A stretch of 11,429 bases of DNA. Source: Fidelibacterota bacterium TCS52. Its GTDB lineage: Bacteria > Fidelibacterota > Fidelibacteria > Fidelibacterales > Fidelibacteraceae. Shown here piece after piece: positions 1-6,477 of this stretch (position 1 is the first letter of the stretch; each line of letters opens with the position of its first letter). Location: positions 1 to 11,429 of the forward strand of contig LSCC01000036.1 of the NCBI GenBank assembly GCA_001577215.1. Direction: 5' to 3'. A model generated the notes under the pieces. The model did not search any database. It saw nothing but the letters and a program-made list of their open reading frames with translations, and was not told the origin of the DNA. The position numbers and the translations under genes were made by a program.

Positions 1-2
1 AC

Positions 3-1151
3 AAACATTTATCAGGAAATAAAATAAGCTCAATTATCAAAGCATCACTTTTTGGAGTCCCTTTGCCGTTATGTTCTTGTGGTGTAATTCCTGTTACGGC
101 ATACCTACGAAAAGAAGGTGCAGGAAAAGGTTCAACAATTTCTTTTCTTTCTTCTACGCCAACAACCGGAGTCGATTCCATTTTGGCAACATATTCACTA
201 CTCGGTCCACTTTTTGCAATTATCAGACCTATAGCGGCTTTTTTTGCAGGAATTCTTAGCGGTTCTCTCACAGGAATATTTGAAATTAAATCTGAAAAAA
301 AAGTAAACCAAAAGAACAGTAATTCATGTAATATATGTAATAATGACAATCCACATTCACACAATCTACTAGACAAAATAAAATATATCTTTAAATATGG
401 TTTTATTGAGTTGATCGAAGATTCAGGTAAATGGATTCTAATTGGAGTAATCGCTGGTGGAATCATCGCATTTATTATTCCTGGTGATTTCATAGAACAA
501 TATCTTGGTAACCCATTTCTAGCATATCCAATAATGCTTCTAATTTCAATTCCGATGTATATCTGTGCCACCGGTTCAATTCCAATTGCAGCCGCTCTGA
601 TCATAAAGGGAATGTCCCCAGGAGCCGGATTGATTTTCCTAATTGCAGGTCCGGCAACAAATACTGCTACCTTAGCTTTTGTGTCAGGAAAACTTGGCAA
701 GAAAAATTTAATTATCTATTTATTTTCCATAATAATTACTGCTCTTCTTTTTGGATTGATTGTAGATTTTATTTGGAAAACTTCCGGTGAAAATATGAAT
801 TTGATAACCGGTGGAATGGAGATGCTCCCAATGTGGTTAAAAACACTTAGCGCAATTATTTTTTCCGTTTTGATGTTTCGAGCAATAGTTAAGAATTTAT
901 TTAATAAATATTTCAATAATAAGGAGTTAAAAAATATGAAAGGGAATTATGAAATTCAGGACATGACTTGTCAACATTGCGTAAATACAATCGATACCAC
1001 TCTAAAAAATGTATCAGGAATAGAAAAAATAAACATTTCGTTAAAAGATAAATTAGTTCAGATTGATGGTGAATACGACGAAAACGAAGTGGTCAATTCA
1101 ATTCAAAAATCAGGTTATTCAATCAAAAAAAGGAGAAGAAATGAAAATTAG
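3..1151 (+). CDS. DUF318/SO_0444-type metal permease with C-terminal HMA domain (5' partial)
   Basis: A membrane permease of the DUF318 (ArsP_1) superfamily, closest in appearance to the SO_0444 type proposed to export Cu/Zn; the substrate here is inferred. The reading frame is open from base 3, so the true start lies outside the window; the TTG at 63 sits inside the conserved segment and is not the start. Visible landmarks are the family signature PLCSCGVIP (Cys codons at 72 and 78) in a membrane helix and a cytosolic-looking loop rich in metal ligands (CNIC at 327-338, HSH at 354-362). A second half of hydrophobic helices follows, including CATGSIPIA and AGPATNTATLAF. After the last helix a linker of about 15 residues leads to a 71-residue heavy-metal-associated domain with MTCQHC (Cys codons 969 and 978), as in CopZ. 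The polybasic tail KKRRR is encoded by the ribosome binding site of the next gene, whose start overlaps this one by 11 bases. An internal ribosome binding site precedes the HMA domain (see separate entry). Confidence 0.88.
   Translation, partial: KHLSGNKISSIIKASLFGVPLPLCSCGVIPVTAYLRKEGAGKGSTISFLSSTPTTGVDSILATYSLLGPLFAIIRPIAAFFAGILSGSLTGIFEIKSEKKVNQKNSNSCNICNNDNPHSHNLLDKIKYIFKYGFIELIEDSGKWILIGVIAGGIIAFIIPGDFIEQYLGNPFLAYPIMLLISIPMYICATGSIPIAAALIIKGMSPGAGLIFLIAGPATNTATLAFVSGKLGKKNLIIYLFSIIITALLFGLIVDFIWKTSGENMNLITGGMEMLPMWLKTLSAIIFSVLMFRAIVKNLFNKYFNNKELKNMKGNYEIQDMTCQHCVNTIDTTLKNVSGIEKINISLKDKLVQIDGEYDENEVVNSIQKSGYSIKKRRRNEN
921..926 (+). promoter_or_regulatory. Internal Shine-Dalgarno for the HMA domain
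   Basis: AAGGAG lies 9 bases upstream of an in-frame ATG at 936, exactly where the permease ends and the heavy-metal-associated domain begins. In the long frame the same bases encode Lys-Glu. The match and spacing are as good as those of the ordinary genes in this window, which supports a second start inside the fused gene. Confidence 0.6.
936..1151 (+). CDS. Nested start: possible free 71-residue CopZ-like metallochaperone
   Basis: Initiation at ATG 936 would give a soluble 71-residue protein identical to the C-terminal domain of the permease. It begins MKGNYEIQ, has the metal-binding motif MTCQHC at residues 10-15 and shows the usual alternating pattern of the ferredoxin-like HMA fold. Its length is close to that of stand-alone CopZ/Atx1 chaperones (about 65-70 residues). 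It would bind Cu(I) or a similar soft metal and hand it to the permease. E. coli copA is a known precedent for making both a transporter and a free HMA domain from one gene, though by frameshifting rather than re-initiation. That both products are made here is inference from the ribosome binding site alone. Confidence 0.5.
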   Translation: MKGNYEIQDMTCQHCVNTIDTTLKNVSGIEKINISLKDKLVQIDGEYDENEVVNSIQKSGYSIKKRRRNEN

Positions 1152-1479
1152 AAATTACAAAAAATTAGAAGTTGCAAAAAATCCACATGGTGTCAATGTT
1201 TTTAAACTTTATGACAAAGAGACAGCTCTGATTATGCATCTTGTATTAAAAGCAGGTGAATCTTTGAAACCACATATCACACCTGTTGATGTTGCTTTTT
1301 ATGTGTTAGAAGGAAAACCCACCATTATGGTTGGTAATGAAAAAATTCAAGTAACAAAAGACGACATAATAGAAAGTCCAAAAGATATTATTCATTGTAT
1401 TTATAATGAAACTGAAAATGATGTGCGAGTGCTTGTGATGAAATTACCTAAGCCAACTACAAAAACAAAAATATTATAA
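1141..1479 (+). CDS. Small single-domain cupin protein
   Basis: A 112-residue protein with one cupin beta-barrel. The first cupin motif is visible as GESLKPH (residues 39-45) running to YVLEGKPTIMVG (54-65). The second is PKDIIHCIYNETE (80-92), giving candidate metal ligands His45 and His85. The classic HxH...E of motif 1 is reduced to a single His, so metal binding is uncertain. The start at 1141 is chosen because AGGAG sits just upstream; an in-frame ATG at 1063 lies deep inside the HMA coding region without a ribosome binding site. The gene overlaps the permease stop by 11 bases, so the two are probably translationally coupled, which hints at a metal-related role. The substrate cannot be told from the sequence. 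Confidence 0.85.
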   Translation: MKIRNYKKLEVAKNPHGVNVFKLYDKETALIMHLVLKAGESLKPHITPVDVAFYVLEGKPTIMVGNEKIQVTKDDIIESPKDIIHCIYNETENDVRVLVMKLPKPTTKTKIL

Positions 1480-1536
1480 TTATATGAATAATAATATTTT
1501 GTTATTTAAATATTAAAAAATTAATTTGGAGAAAAA

Positions 1537-2472
1537 ATGTCAAACTTAAGAATACGAAAATTACATGGAATAACACTACTATTTAGTATAACATTATTAA
1601 TTTTATTTTCATCTGCATTTTCAGAAGAATTCACGAAAAAAGATTATAAATTCTACGATTCAGCTACGGAAAAATCACTTTCATTAAATGAAATGACCGA
1701 CAAACTTGCAAGTTATGATGTTGTTTTTTTCGGCGAATTTCATGATGATTCACTCATTCATTCTGTGGAAAGTAAAATTCTACCATTTCTTTATGCAAAG
1801 AAAAAAAACATGGCAATTTCAATGGAAATGTTTGAACGGGATGTGCAAAATGTTGTAGATAGTTTTCTTACAGGTAATCTCAACGAAAAGAAATTTCTGA
1901 AAAATTCAAGAGCATGGCCAAATTATATGAACGATTATAAAGATATAGTCGATTTCGCTAAAATAAATAATTTAAATGTGCTCGCAGCAAATGTTCCAAG
2001 AAGATATGCTTCATTAATTAGTAAAAAAGGTGAGGTTGCATTAAATACAATTCCTGAAAATGAGAGAAAATTTATTGCTAAAAAGTTAAAGGTTTTAGAC
2101 AATGAATATAAAAAGAATTTCATTGAAACAATGATGATAAATATGAAAGGAAATAATTCAAAACGAATGCCGATGATGATGAAAAATTTTGACCATATCT
2201 ATGCTGCTCAGTGTTTGAAAGATGATACAATGGCTGAAAGTATTTCTATATATTTACAAAACAATCCGGAAACATTTATAATACATTTCAACGGAAATTT
2301 TCATAGTGAATATCATCTCGGAACTGCAAATAAACTAAAACTATTAAATAGCAATCTAAAAATCGCTGTAATATCACCTATTTATCTTAATGATGGTAAA
2401 GAAATTCATTTTATTCCAAAAGCGAAAAATAGTGGTGATTTCTTATTAATTTTACATAGAAAAGCACATTAA
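1537..2472 (+). CDS. Secreted ChaN/Tiki-superfamily protein (haem-binding uptake type)
   Basis: A 311-residue protein with an N-terminal signal peptide: a basic start, a hydrophobic core at residues 11-27 and likely cleavage after AFS at 29. There is no lipobox cysteine, unlike the lipoprotein ChaN of Campylobacter. The mature part matches the PF04187 (Cofac_haem_bdg) pattern: GEFHD at 66-70, MEMFER at 96-101, NVPR at 152-155, AAQCLKDDTMAE at 223-234 and GNFHSEYHLG at 253-262. The GExH and second His are the conserved putative ligand or active-site positions of the ChaN/Tiki/TraB-like fold. Campylobacter ChaN binds haem, and animal Tiki members are metalloproteases, so the biochemical role here is open. 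GGAG at 1528 lies 5 bases upstream of the ATG. No haem transporter is visible nearby. The gene starts 57 bases after the cupin and may share its transcript. Confidence 0.85.
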   Translation: MSNLRIRKLHGITLLFSITLLILFSSAFSEEFTKKDYKFYDSATEKSLSLNEMTDKLASYDVVFFGEFHDDSLIHSVESKILPFLYAKKKNMAISMEMFERDVQNVVDSFLTGNLNEKKFLKNSRAWPNYMNDYKDIVDFAKINNLNVLAANVPRRYASLISKKGEVALNTIPENERKFIAKKLKVLDNEYKKNFIETMMINMKGNNSKRMPMMMKNFDHIYAAQCLKDDTMAESISIYLQNNPETFIIHFNGNFHSEYHLGTANKLKLLNSNLKIAVISPIYLNDGKEIHFIPKAKNSGDFLLILHRKAH

Positions 2473-2603
2473 ACAATTCAAAAAATAAAAGCTTTGAATA
2501 ATATTTCATTAGAAATTTCAAAATCCCAGTTTATATCATTTATCGGACCTTCAGAGGTAAAACAACAATGTTAAATCTATTTGGAGTTTTGGACAAACCA
2601 ACT
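2473..2603 (+). pseudogene. Remnant of an ABC-transporter ATPase (LolD/MacB type), frameshifted in Walker A
   Basis: In frame from 2491 the bases read ALNNISLEIS and then, from 2533, ISFIGPS, the classic start of a LolD/MacB-type ATP-binding subunit. After TCA at 2551-2553 only five bases (gaggt) precede AAA at 2559, where nine would be needed to finish the Walker A GPSGSGK. In the shifted frame the homology resumes as KTTMLNLFGVLDKPT (2559-2603). This is consistent with a 4-base deletion. Nothing recognisable follows 2603 and there is no start codon, so this is a scar of about 40 codons from a gene otherwise deleted. The identification rests on the Walker A context and the LDKPT segment, read by eye. 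Confidence 0.75.
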
Positions 2604-2694
2604 TGCCACAGAGCTTCAGTACAGCACCATAATTTATTATAGTGACAGAAAAACCAATTAACTATTATATTTCATCTATCCGTTTTAATGGATT

Positions 2695-2723
2695 TTGGAT
2701 TCTAAATGAAATTTTTATATAAT
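2695..2723 (+). promoter_or_regulatory. Predicted sigma70-type promoter of yjbQ
   Basis: TTGGAT (2695-2700) and a perfect TATAAT (2718-2723) are separated by 17 bases. Transcription would begin around 2730, leaving a leader of about 20 bases that carries the AAGGAG ribosome binding site at 2739-2744. The rest of the gap from 2604 shows no gene. Confidence 0.55.
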
Positions 2724-2749
2724 TCAACAAATTATAAAAAGGAGCAAAT

Positions 2750-3166
2750 ATGATATTTCAAAATACTTTTAAATTGTCGACTTCCGGACATCGTGATATG
2801 CACGATATTACAGAAGATGTCAATAAAATTTTACAAAAATCTAATTTGAAGAAAGGAATTGTAAATATTTTCAATATTGGTAGTACAGGTGTGATTGGAA
2901 CTATTGAATTTGAACCCGGGCTAAAAAGAGATCTTCCTGAGATGCTAGACAAATTATTACCTCCCAGCAGAAATTACGGGCATGAAGAAATGTGGCACGA
3001 TGGAAATGGACATTCGCATCTACAAGCATCAACATTAGGTCCGTCAATTAATATTCCATTTACAGAAGGAAATTTTCAACTTGGAACTTGGCAACAAATT
3101 TTTCATCTGGAATGTGATATCAAACCTAGAAACAGAAAGATCATTGTAACTGTGAATGGCGAATAA
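2750..3166 (+). CDS. yjbQ: YjbQ/UPF0047 family protein
   Basis: A 138-residue protein, the usual length for the UPF0047 family, a small single-domain fold that forms trimers. Family landmarks are NIGSTGVIGTIEFEPG at 42-57 and WHDGNGHSHLQAS at 82-94, the latter with the conserved His/Asp/His cluster. GTWQQIFHLECD follows at 112-123, then NRKIIVTVNGE at the end. Members have been reported to have weak thiamin-phosphate synthase activity, but the physiological role is unsettled. AAGGAG ends 5 bases before the ATG and a good promoter lies just upstream, so the gene is probably expressed on its own. It converges on the ferritin gene with only 21 bases between the stops and no obvious terminator hairpin. 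Confidence 0.92.
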   Translation: MIFQNTFKLSTSGHRDMHDITEDVNKILQKSNLKKGIVNIFNIGSTGVIGTIEFEPGLKRDLPEMLDKLLPPSRNYGHEEMWHDGNGHSHLQASTLGPSINIPFTEGNFQLGTWQQIFHLECDIKPRNRKIIVTVNGE

Positions 3167-3187
3167 TTTTGTTTGAAAATTCTTAAA

Positions 3188-3694
3188 TTATACTGTGGGT
3201 TGAACAAAAACTCTTGTTGCCAATTCTTTATCAAACATTCTTAATCCATTTCCCGAATCGCCAATAAGTTTCAATGAATTTAATATCTCATTCACATTAT
3301 CTTCTTCTTCAACCTGCTCTGTTATGAACCATTGCAAAAATATTTGACTTGCATGGTCTTTTTCCGCTATTGCCAGATCCATTAATTCATTAATTGACTT
3401 TGTGATAAATTCTTCATGCTTTAAAGTCTCTTCAAACATAATTGTAATGTTTTCAAATTCAAAAGGCGGTTGTTCAATTGCTTTTAATTTTACTTTTCCA
3501 CCTCTTTCATTTATATAATTGTAAATTTTCTGAGCATGTGAAATCTCTTCCTGAACTTGAATTTGAAACCAATTTGCACTACCATTTAAACCAATGTAAG
3601 TTGCATGGGCTGAAAGTGATTGATATAGATAAGCAGAATATGTTTCCTTTTTAATCTGTTCATTTAAAGCGTCTTCTATTTTTTTATTAAGCAT
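3188..3694 (-). CDS. ftnA: Ferritin (FtnA type)
   Basis: A 168-residue non-haem ferritin of the usual length. It forms a 24-subunit cage in the cytosol, where the diiron ferroxidase centre oxidises Fe(II) and the mineral is stored. All ferroxidase ligands fall at the positions of E. coli FtnA: Glu17, Glu50, His53, Glu94, Gln127 and Glu130, plus Tyr24. The extra Glu49, Glu126 and Glu129 fit the third iron site. No Met-type haem ligand region of bacterioferritin is seen. It is the last gene of the oxygen-defence unit, 15 bases after desulfoferrodoxin, with AAGGA 8 bases from the ATG. In this setting it would capture iron freed by oxidant damage and limit Fenton chemistry. Confidence 0.95.
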   Translation of the reverse strand: MLNKKIEDALNEQIKKETYSAYLYQSLSAHATYIGLNGSANWFQIQVQEEISHAQKIYNYINERGGKVKLKAIEQPPFEFENITIMFEETLKHEEFITKSINELMDLAIAEKDHASQIFLQWFITEQVEEEDNVNEILNSLKLIGDSGNGLRMFDKELATRVFVQPTV

Positions 3695-3709
3695 CGTATA
3701 TATCCTTTT

Positions 3710-4087
3710 TTAACTTTTCCAAAGTCCATGAATATTGCAATATTCTCTTGCAGATACTTTATCAGCTTTCAAACAAAATACAGCTTCCGGTTTATCATCC
3801 GGATTTAAAAACTTTCTGTAAATTTTTCCATCTGCCAACAATTCTATCCATTGAATATAATGTTTTTCCATCATCGGGTGTTCAGTATTTTCACCAACTT
3901 TAACAGTTATTTTATCTTCTTCTTTGATAATAAACGGAACATGTTTTTCTGTTGAAGAATCTTCTGATTTTTCTTCTTGCAATTTCATCGGTTGTCCGCA
4001 GCAAACCAATTCACCACCGCCGACATTTACTAATTCAACAATGTTTCCGCAAATTTCACATTTATATATTTCATTTACTTTTTCCAT
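3710..4087 (-). CDS. dfx: Desulfoferrodoxin (superoxide reductase, 2Fe type)
   Basis: A 125-residue cytosolic enzyme that reduces superoxide to hydrogen peroxide with electrons from rubredoxin. The N-terminal desulforedoxin-like domain has Cys10, Cys13, Cys29 and Cys30 (YKCEICG and VCCGQPM). The catalytic domain has EKHVP (His49), EHPMMEKHYIQW (His70, His76) and REYCNIHGLW (Cys117, His120), the complete His4Cys site plus the Glu-Lys pair before His49. The start at 4087 is preferred: GGAG lies 6 bases before it. The ATG 12 bases upstream (4099) overlaps the preceding stop codon and has no ribosome binding site. With this start the Cys10-Cys30 and His49 positions agree with Desulfovibrio desulfoferrodoxin numbering. 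The peroxide it makes would go to rubrerythrin, and the rubredoxin domain encoded two genes upstream is the natural electron donor. Confidence 0.95.
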   Translation of the reverse strand: MEKVNEIYKCEICGNIVELVNVGGGELVCCGQPMKLQEEKSEDSSTEKHVPFIIKEEDKITVKVGENTEHPMMEKHYIQWIELLADGKIYRKFLNPDDKPEAVFCLKADKVSAREYCNIHGLWKS

Positions 4088-4098
4088 TATTAACTCCA

Positions 4099-4575
4099 TT
4101 AATTATTTAATTCTCTCTGTATTTCAAATAATTTAACTACATGTTTTCTTTCTTCTTCAATAATTGCTTCGATCTTTTCATTTTCACTTTGATGAACCAA
4201 ATTTTTCATTTCTTGAAAGTATTGAATTGTGTCCAATTCCTTATTAATTGCAAATCTTAGTGCAGTTTCCATATCATTTATTTTCGAAATATCATCATCG
4301 AATTTACTAAATGAAAAAACAATATTTTCTGTATATGCTTCAAGATAGGCAAAATATTCTCTTGGATAGCTTTCTGGAGGATCGTATTTCTCAAATTTAG
4401 AAAGTAAATTATTAAAAATTGCCTTATGTTCCACTTCCTCGTCTGCTAAAAAAGTAAATAATTCTTTAATCTTTGGGTTGTCAAGTTTTTTTGTCATTTC
4501 TCGATAAAATTTTTCACCGTTTTCCTCAATTTTAACTGCGAATTGATATATTTCGCTTGGATTAAACGAACTCAT
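4099..4575 (-). CDS. Rubrerythrin-like ferritin-fold diiron protein, no rubredoxin domain
   Basis: A 158-residue four-helix protein of the ferritin-like / rubrerythrin superfamily. Two half-site motifs are visible: Glu17 in EENGEKFY with ExxH at Glu47/His50 (EEVEHK), and Glu113 in NKELDTIQYF with ExxH at Glu142/His145 (EERKHV). Together these give a plausible carboxylate-bridged diiron site. It lacks the CxxC pairs of full rubrerythrin. Relatives are annotated only as ferritin-family or DUF proteins, and peroxidase, oxidase or iron-handling roles are all possible. The ribosome binding site AGGAGG is the strongest in the cluster. The gene starts 12 bases after the flavodiiron stop and its own stop abuts desulfoferrodoxin, so it is clearly part of the oxygen-defence operon. 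Its exact reaction is not deducible. Confidence 0.85.
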   Translation of the reverse strand: MSSFNPSEIYQFAVKIEENGEKFYREMTKKLDNPKIKELFTFLADEEVEHKAIFNNLLSKFEKYDPPESYPREYFAYLEAYTENIVFSFSKFDDDISKINDMETALRFAINKELDTIQYFQEMKNLVHQSENEKIEAIIEEERKHVVKLFEIQRELNN

Positions 4576-4587
4576 AATTTCCTCCTT

Positions 4588-5769
4588 TTAAAGATTTAAA
4601 CTTCTATGTTTTTTAAGAATCTCATCAGCTAAATTATCTAATGCATGAAAATCATTTTCTTTTGGATAACCTTTTACAATTAAGGTGGATAATAACTCCA
4701 CTTTCAGATTGTTAAGCATTCCAACTATTTTTTCTACCATTTTTCCACCCCAACCAAAAGATCCGATAACGGTAGCAAATTTAGCTTTTGGTCTCAATGC
4801 ATTTGCTAAAGCTGCAGCATAAACAACCGATGGATGCGGTCCTGTTAACACTGTCGGTGAGCCAATAACAATCGTTGCTGCATCAACTAATTCAATAGCT
4901 AATTCACCAATATCTGTAACTGTTAGATTGAATGGTTTAACTACAATGTCTCTTTTTATTAACGCATCGGTCAGATATTCCACCATCTTTTTTGTGCTTC
5001 CATGCATAGAAACATAAGGAATTACAACTTCATTTTTAACATTATCAGAAGTCCAATCCTTGTAAGCATCTAAGATCATTTTTGGATTATCGTAAACCTG
5101 ACCATGGCTTGGTGCGATCATATCAATTTTTAATTTTTCAATTTTTTCTAAATTCCCAATAATCTTTTTTCTAAACGGCATCATAATTTCTGCATAATAG
5201 CGCTTGGCAGATTGATATACTTTCACCTCATCTTTCACGAACAATTCACTTGATGTGAAATGAGAACCGAGAAAATCACATGAAAAAAGAATGCTATCTT
5301 CTTTGAGATAAGTTACCATCGTTTCCGGCCAGTGAACCCAAGGAATTAGAAAAAATTGTAGCGTTGTATCTCCAAGTGATAGCTTCTCTTCATCTGTTAC
5401 AACCTGAAATTTATCTTCAGAAATATTCAACAAATCGATCAACATTTTCTTACATTTTTCATTCGTTACAACTTTTGCTTCCGGATACTTTGCTAATACA
5501 GCTGGAATTCCACCTGAATGATCTTGTTCCGCATGATTTGCAATTATATAATCAATTTTGGTAACATTGTGATTTTTAAGATTTTCAAATAAATCCTCTA
5601 AATTTTCGGGATCAACTGTGTCTATCAAAGCAATCTTTTCAGACCCTTCAACAAGATAAGAATTATAAGTTGTACCATCGGGTAATGGGATCAATTCATC
5701 AAAAAGCCGTCTGTCCCAATGTTTTGATCCAATTGAAAAAATATTATTTTTAACTTTTTGTATTGCCAT
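4588..5769 (-). CDS. fprA: Flavodiiron protein (class A, FprA type oxygen reductase)
   Basis: A 393-residue cytosolic enzyme that reduces O2 to water, and in some relatives NO to N2O, using FMN and a diiron site. Residues 1-245 are the metallo-beta-lactamase-like domain with NHAEQDHSGG (His79, Glu81, Asp83, His84), PWVHWPET (His146), FSCDFLGSH (Asp165) and APSHGQ (His222), a full ligand set. Residues 248-393 are a flavodoxin domain with the phosphate loop SMHGSTKKM (254-262) and GSPTVLTG (303-310). There is no C-terminal rubredoxin, so this is a class A enzyme that needs an external donor. The gene immediately upstream encodes a flavin reductase-rubredoxin fusion, the known donor (Hrb) of Moorella FprA. 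The ATG directly follows the upstream TAG with no gap, so translation is coupled. Confidence 0.96.
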   Translation of the reverse strand: MAIQKVKNNIFSIGSKHWDRRLFDELIPLPDGTTYNSYLVEGSEKIALIDTVDPENLEDLFENLKNHNVTKIDYIIANHAEQDHSGGIPAVLAKYPEAKVVTNEKCKKMLIDLLNISEDKFQVVTDEEKLSLGDTTLQFFLIPWVHWPETMVTYLKEDSILFSCDFLGSHFTSSELFVKDEVKVYQSAKRYYAEIMMPFRKKIIGNLEKIEKLKIDMIAPSHGQVYDNPKMILDAYKDWTSDNVKNEVVIPYVSMHGSTKKMVEYLTDALIKRDIVVKPFNLTVTDIGELAIELVDAATIVIGSPTVLTGPHPSVVYAAALANALRPKAKFATVIGSFGWGGKMVEKIVGMLNNLKVELLSTLIVKGYPKENDFHALDNLADEILKKHRSLNL

Positions 5770-5934
5770 CTAATCCTCTACTTTTTCGAAATCTTCTTTT
5801 CCTACTCCACATTCCGGACATACCCAATCATCAGGCAAATCTTCAAATGAAGTTCCGGGTTTAATTCCATTTTCTTCATCACCTTCTACTGGATCATATA
5901 CATAACCGCATACTGTACATTCATACTTACTCAT
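5770..5934 (-). CDS. Nested start: possible free rubredoxin, 54 residues
   Basis: Initiation at the in-frame ATG at 5934-5932 would give a complete rubredoxin starting MSKYECTVCG, with the standard length of about 53 residues and all four Fe-binding cysteines. The ATG follows an AAGGAG by 6 bases and coincides with the normal first residue of stand-alone rubredoxins. A free rubredoxin would be a diffusible donor for desulfoferrodoxin and rubrerythrin, while the fused form would serve the flavodiiron protein. Production of both forms is inferred only from the start signals. Confidence 0.55.
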   Translation of the reverse strand: MSKYECTVCGYVYDPVEGDEENGIKPGTSFEDLPDDWVCPECGVGKEDFEKVED

Positions 5935-6477
5935 TTTCTTCTCCTTTTGTTTAATTTTTTTTATTTGTTTGTTTGTTTTTGAATATGTTGGTGCTGTTTT
6001 GGGGGATTTTCCTTTTAACACCTCATGATAATATTTATAAGTGAGTGGTGTTTTACCATTCAAAATTTTTGCCTCGATTGCTTCACCGATAAATATAGAA
6101 TGTGTCCCTGCATCTACTATATTTACCAATTTATATACAAAATAAGCTACAGTATTTTCAATAATTACTGGTATTTTTTTATCAGAAATAATATATTCTG
6201 TATCTGAAAATTTGTCAATATCTCTACCACTTTTAAAGCCGAATTTCCCAATAAATTTCATATCTGATTCTTCCGATAAAACAGAAACCGAAAAATATTC
6301 GGTATCTTTGATATATTTATAAGTCAAATTATTCTTGTTAATCGCTACTGCAAATAAAGGTGGTTTCGAACTTATCTGCATAACCGCATTTGCAATTTGA
6401 CCATTATATTTTCCATCCATTTTAGATGAAACAATATACATTCCATATCCTATTTTAAAGCAAGCATTTAAATCCAA
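5770..6477 (-). CDS. hrb: Flavin reductase-rubredoxin fusion (high molecular weight rubredoxin, Hrb)
   Basis: A 235-residue two-domain electron carrier. Residues 1-160 are an FMN-binding flavin-reductase-like domain. Residues 182-235 are a rubredoxin with CTVCGYVYDP (Cys187, Cys190) and WVCPECGVGK (Cys220, Cys223). A Lys-rich linker at 161-181 joins them. In Moorella thermoacetica the same architecture (Hrb) takes electrons from NADH and passes them to flavodiiron FprA, encoded just downstream here. The rubredoxin could also serve desulfoferrodoxin and rubrerythrin. The start codon is TTG at 6477, chosen because AGGAG lies 6 bases upstream. The linker codons are A-rich and contain a strong internal ribosome binding site with an in-frame ATG at the rubredoxin boundary (separate entries). 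Confidence 0.94.
   Translation of the reverse strand: MDLNACFKIGYGMYIVSSKMDGKYNGQIANAVMQISSKPPLFAVAINKNNLTYKYIKDTEYFSVSVLSEESDMKFIGKFGFKSGRDIDKFSDTEYIISDKKIPVIIENTVAYFVYKLVNIVDAGTHSIFIGEAIEAKILNGKTPLTYKYYHEVLKGKSPKTAPTYSKTNKQIKKIKQKEKKMSKYECTVCGYVYDPVEGDEENGIKPGTSFEDLPDDWVCPECGVGKEDFEKVED
5941..5946 (-). promoter_or_regulatory. Internal Shine-Dalgarno for rubredoxin
   Basis: On the minus strand AAGGAG sits 6 bases before the in-frame ATG at 5934. In the long frame it encodes Lys-Glu within the linker. Strength and spacing match the ribosome binding sites of rubrerythrin and the ferritin-fold gene in the same operon. Confidence 0.65.

Noticed and set aside
63..65. TTG as the start of the permease
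   Set aside because: The frame is open back to the window edge and the upstream residues, including the segment before PLCSC, look like conserved permease sequence. The gene is simply cut by the edge.
1063..1140. Upstream extension of the cupin gene to ATG 1063
   Set aside because: The extension overlaps the HMA coding region in another frame, has no ribosome binding site and adds no cupin-like sequence. ATG 1141 has AGGAG.
1492..1515. Stem-loop after the cupin gene as a terminator
   Set aside because: An 8-base stem of A and T only, with an 8-base loop and no following T-run. It is too weak to separate from chance in this AT-rich DNA.
4088..4099. Desulfoferrodoxin start at 4099
   Set aside because: It overlaps the previous stop codon and lacks a ribosome binding site. 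The ATG at 4087 has GGAG at 6 bases and gives standard family numbering.
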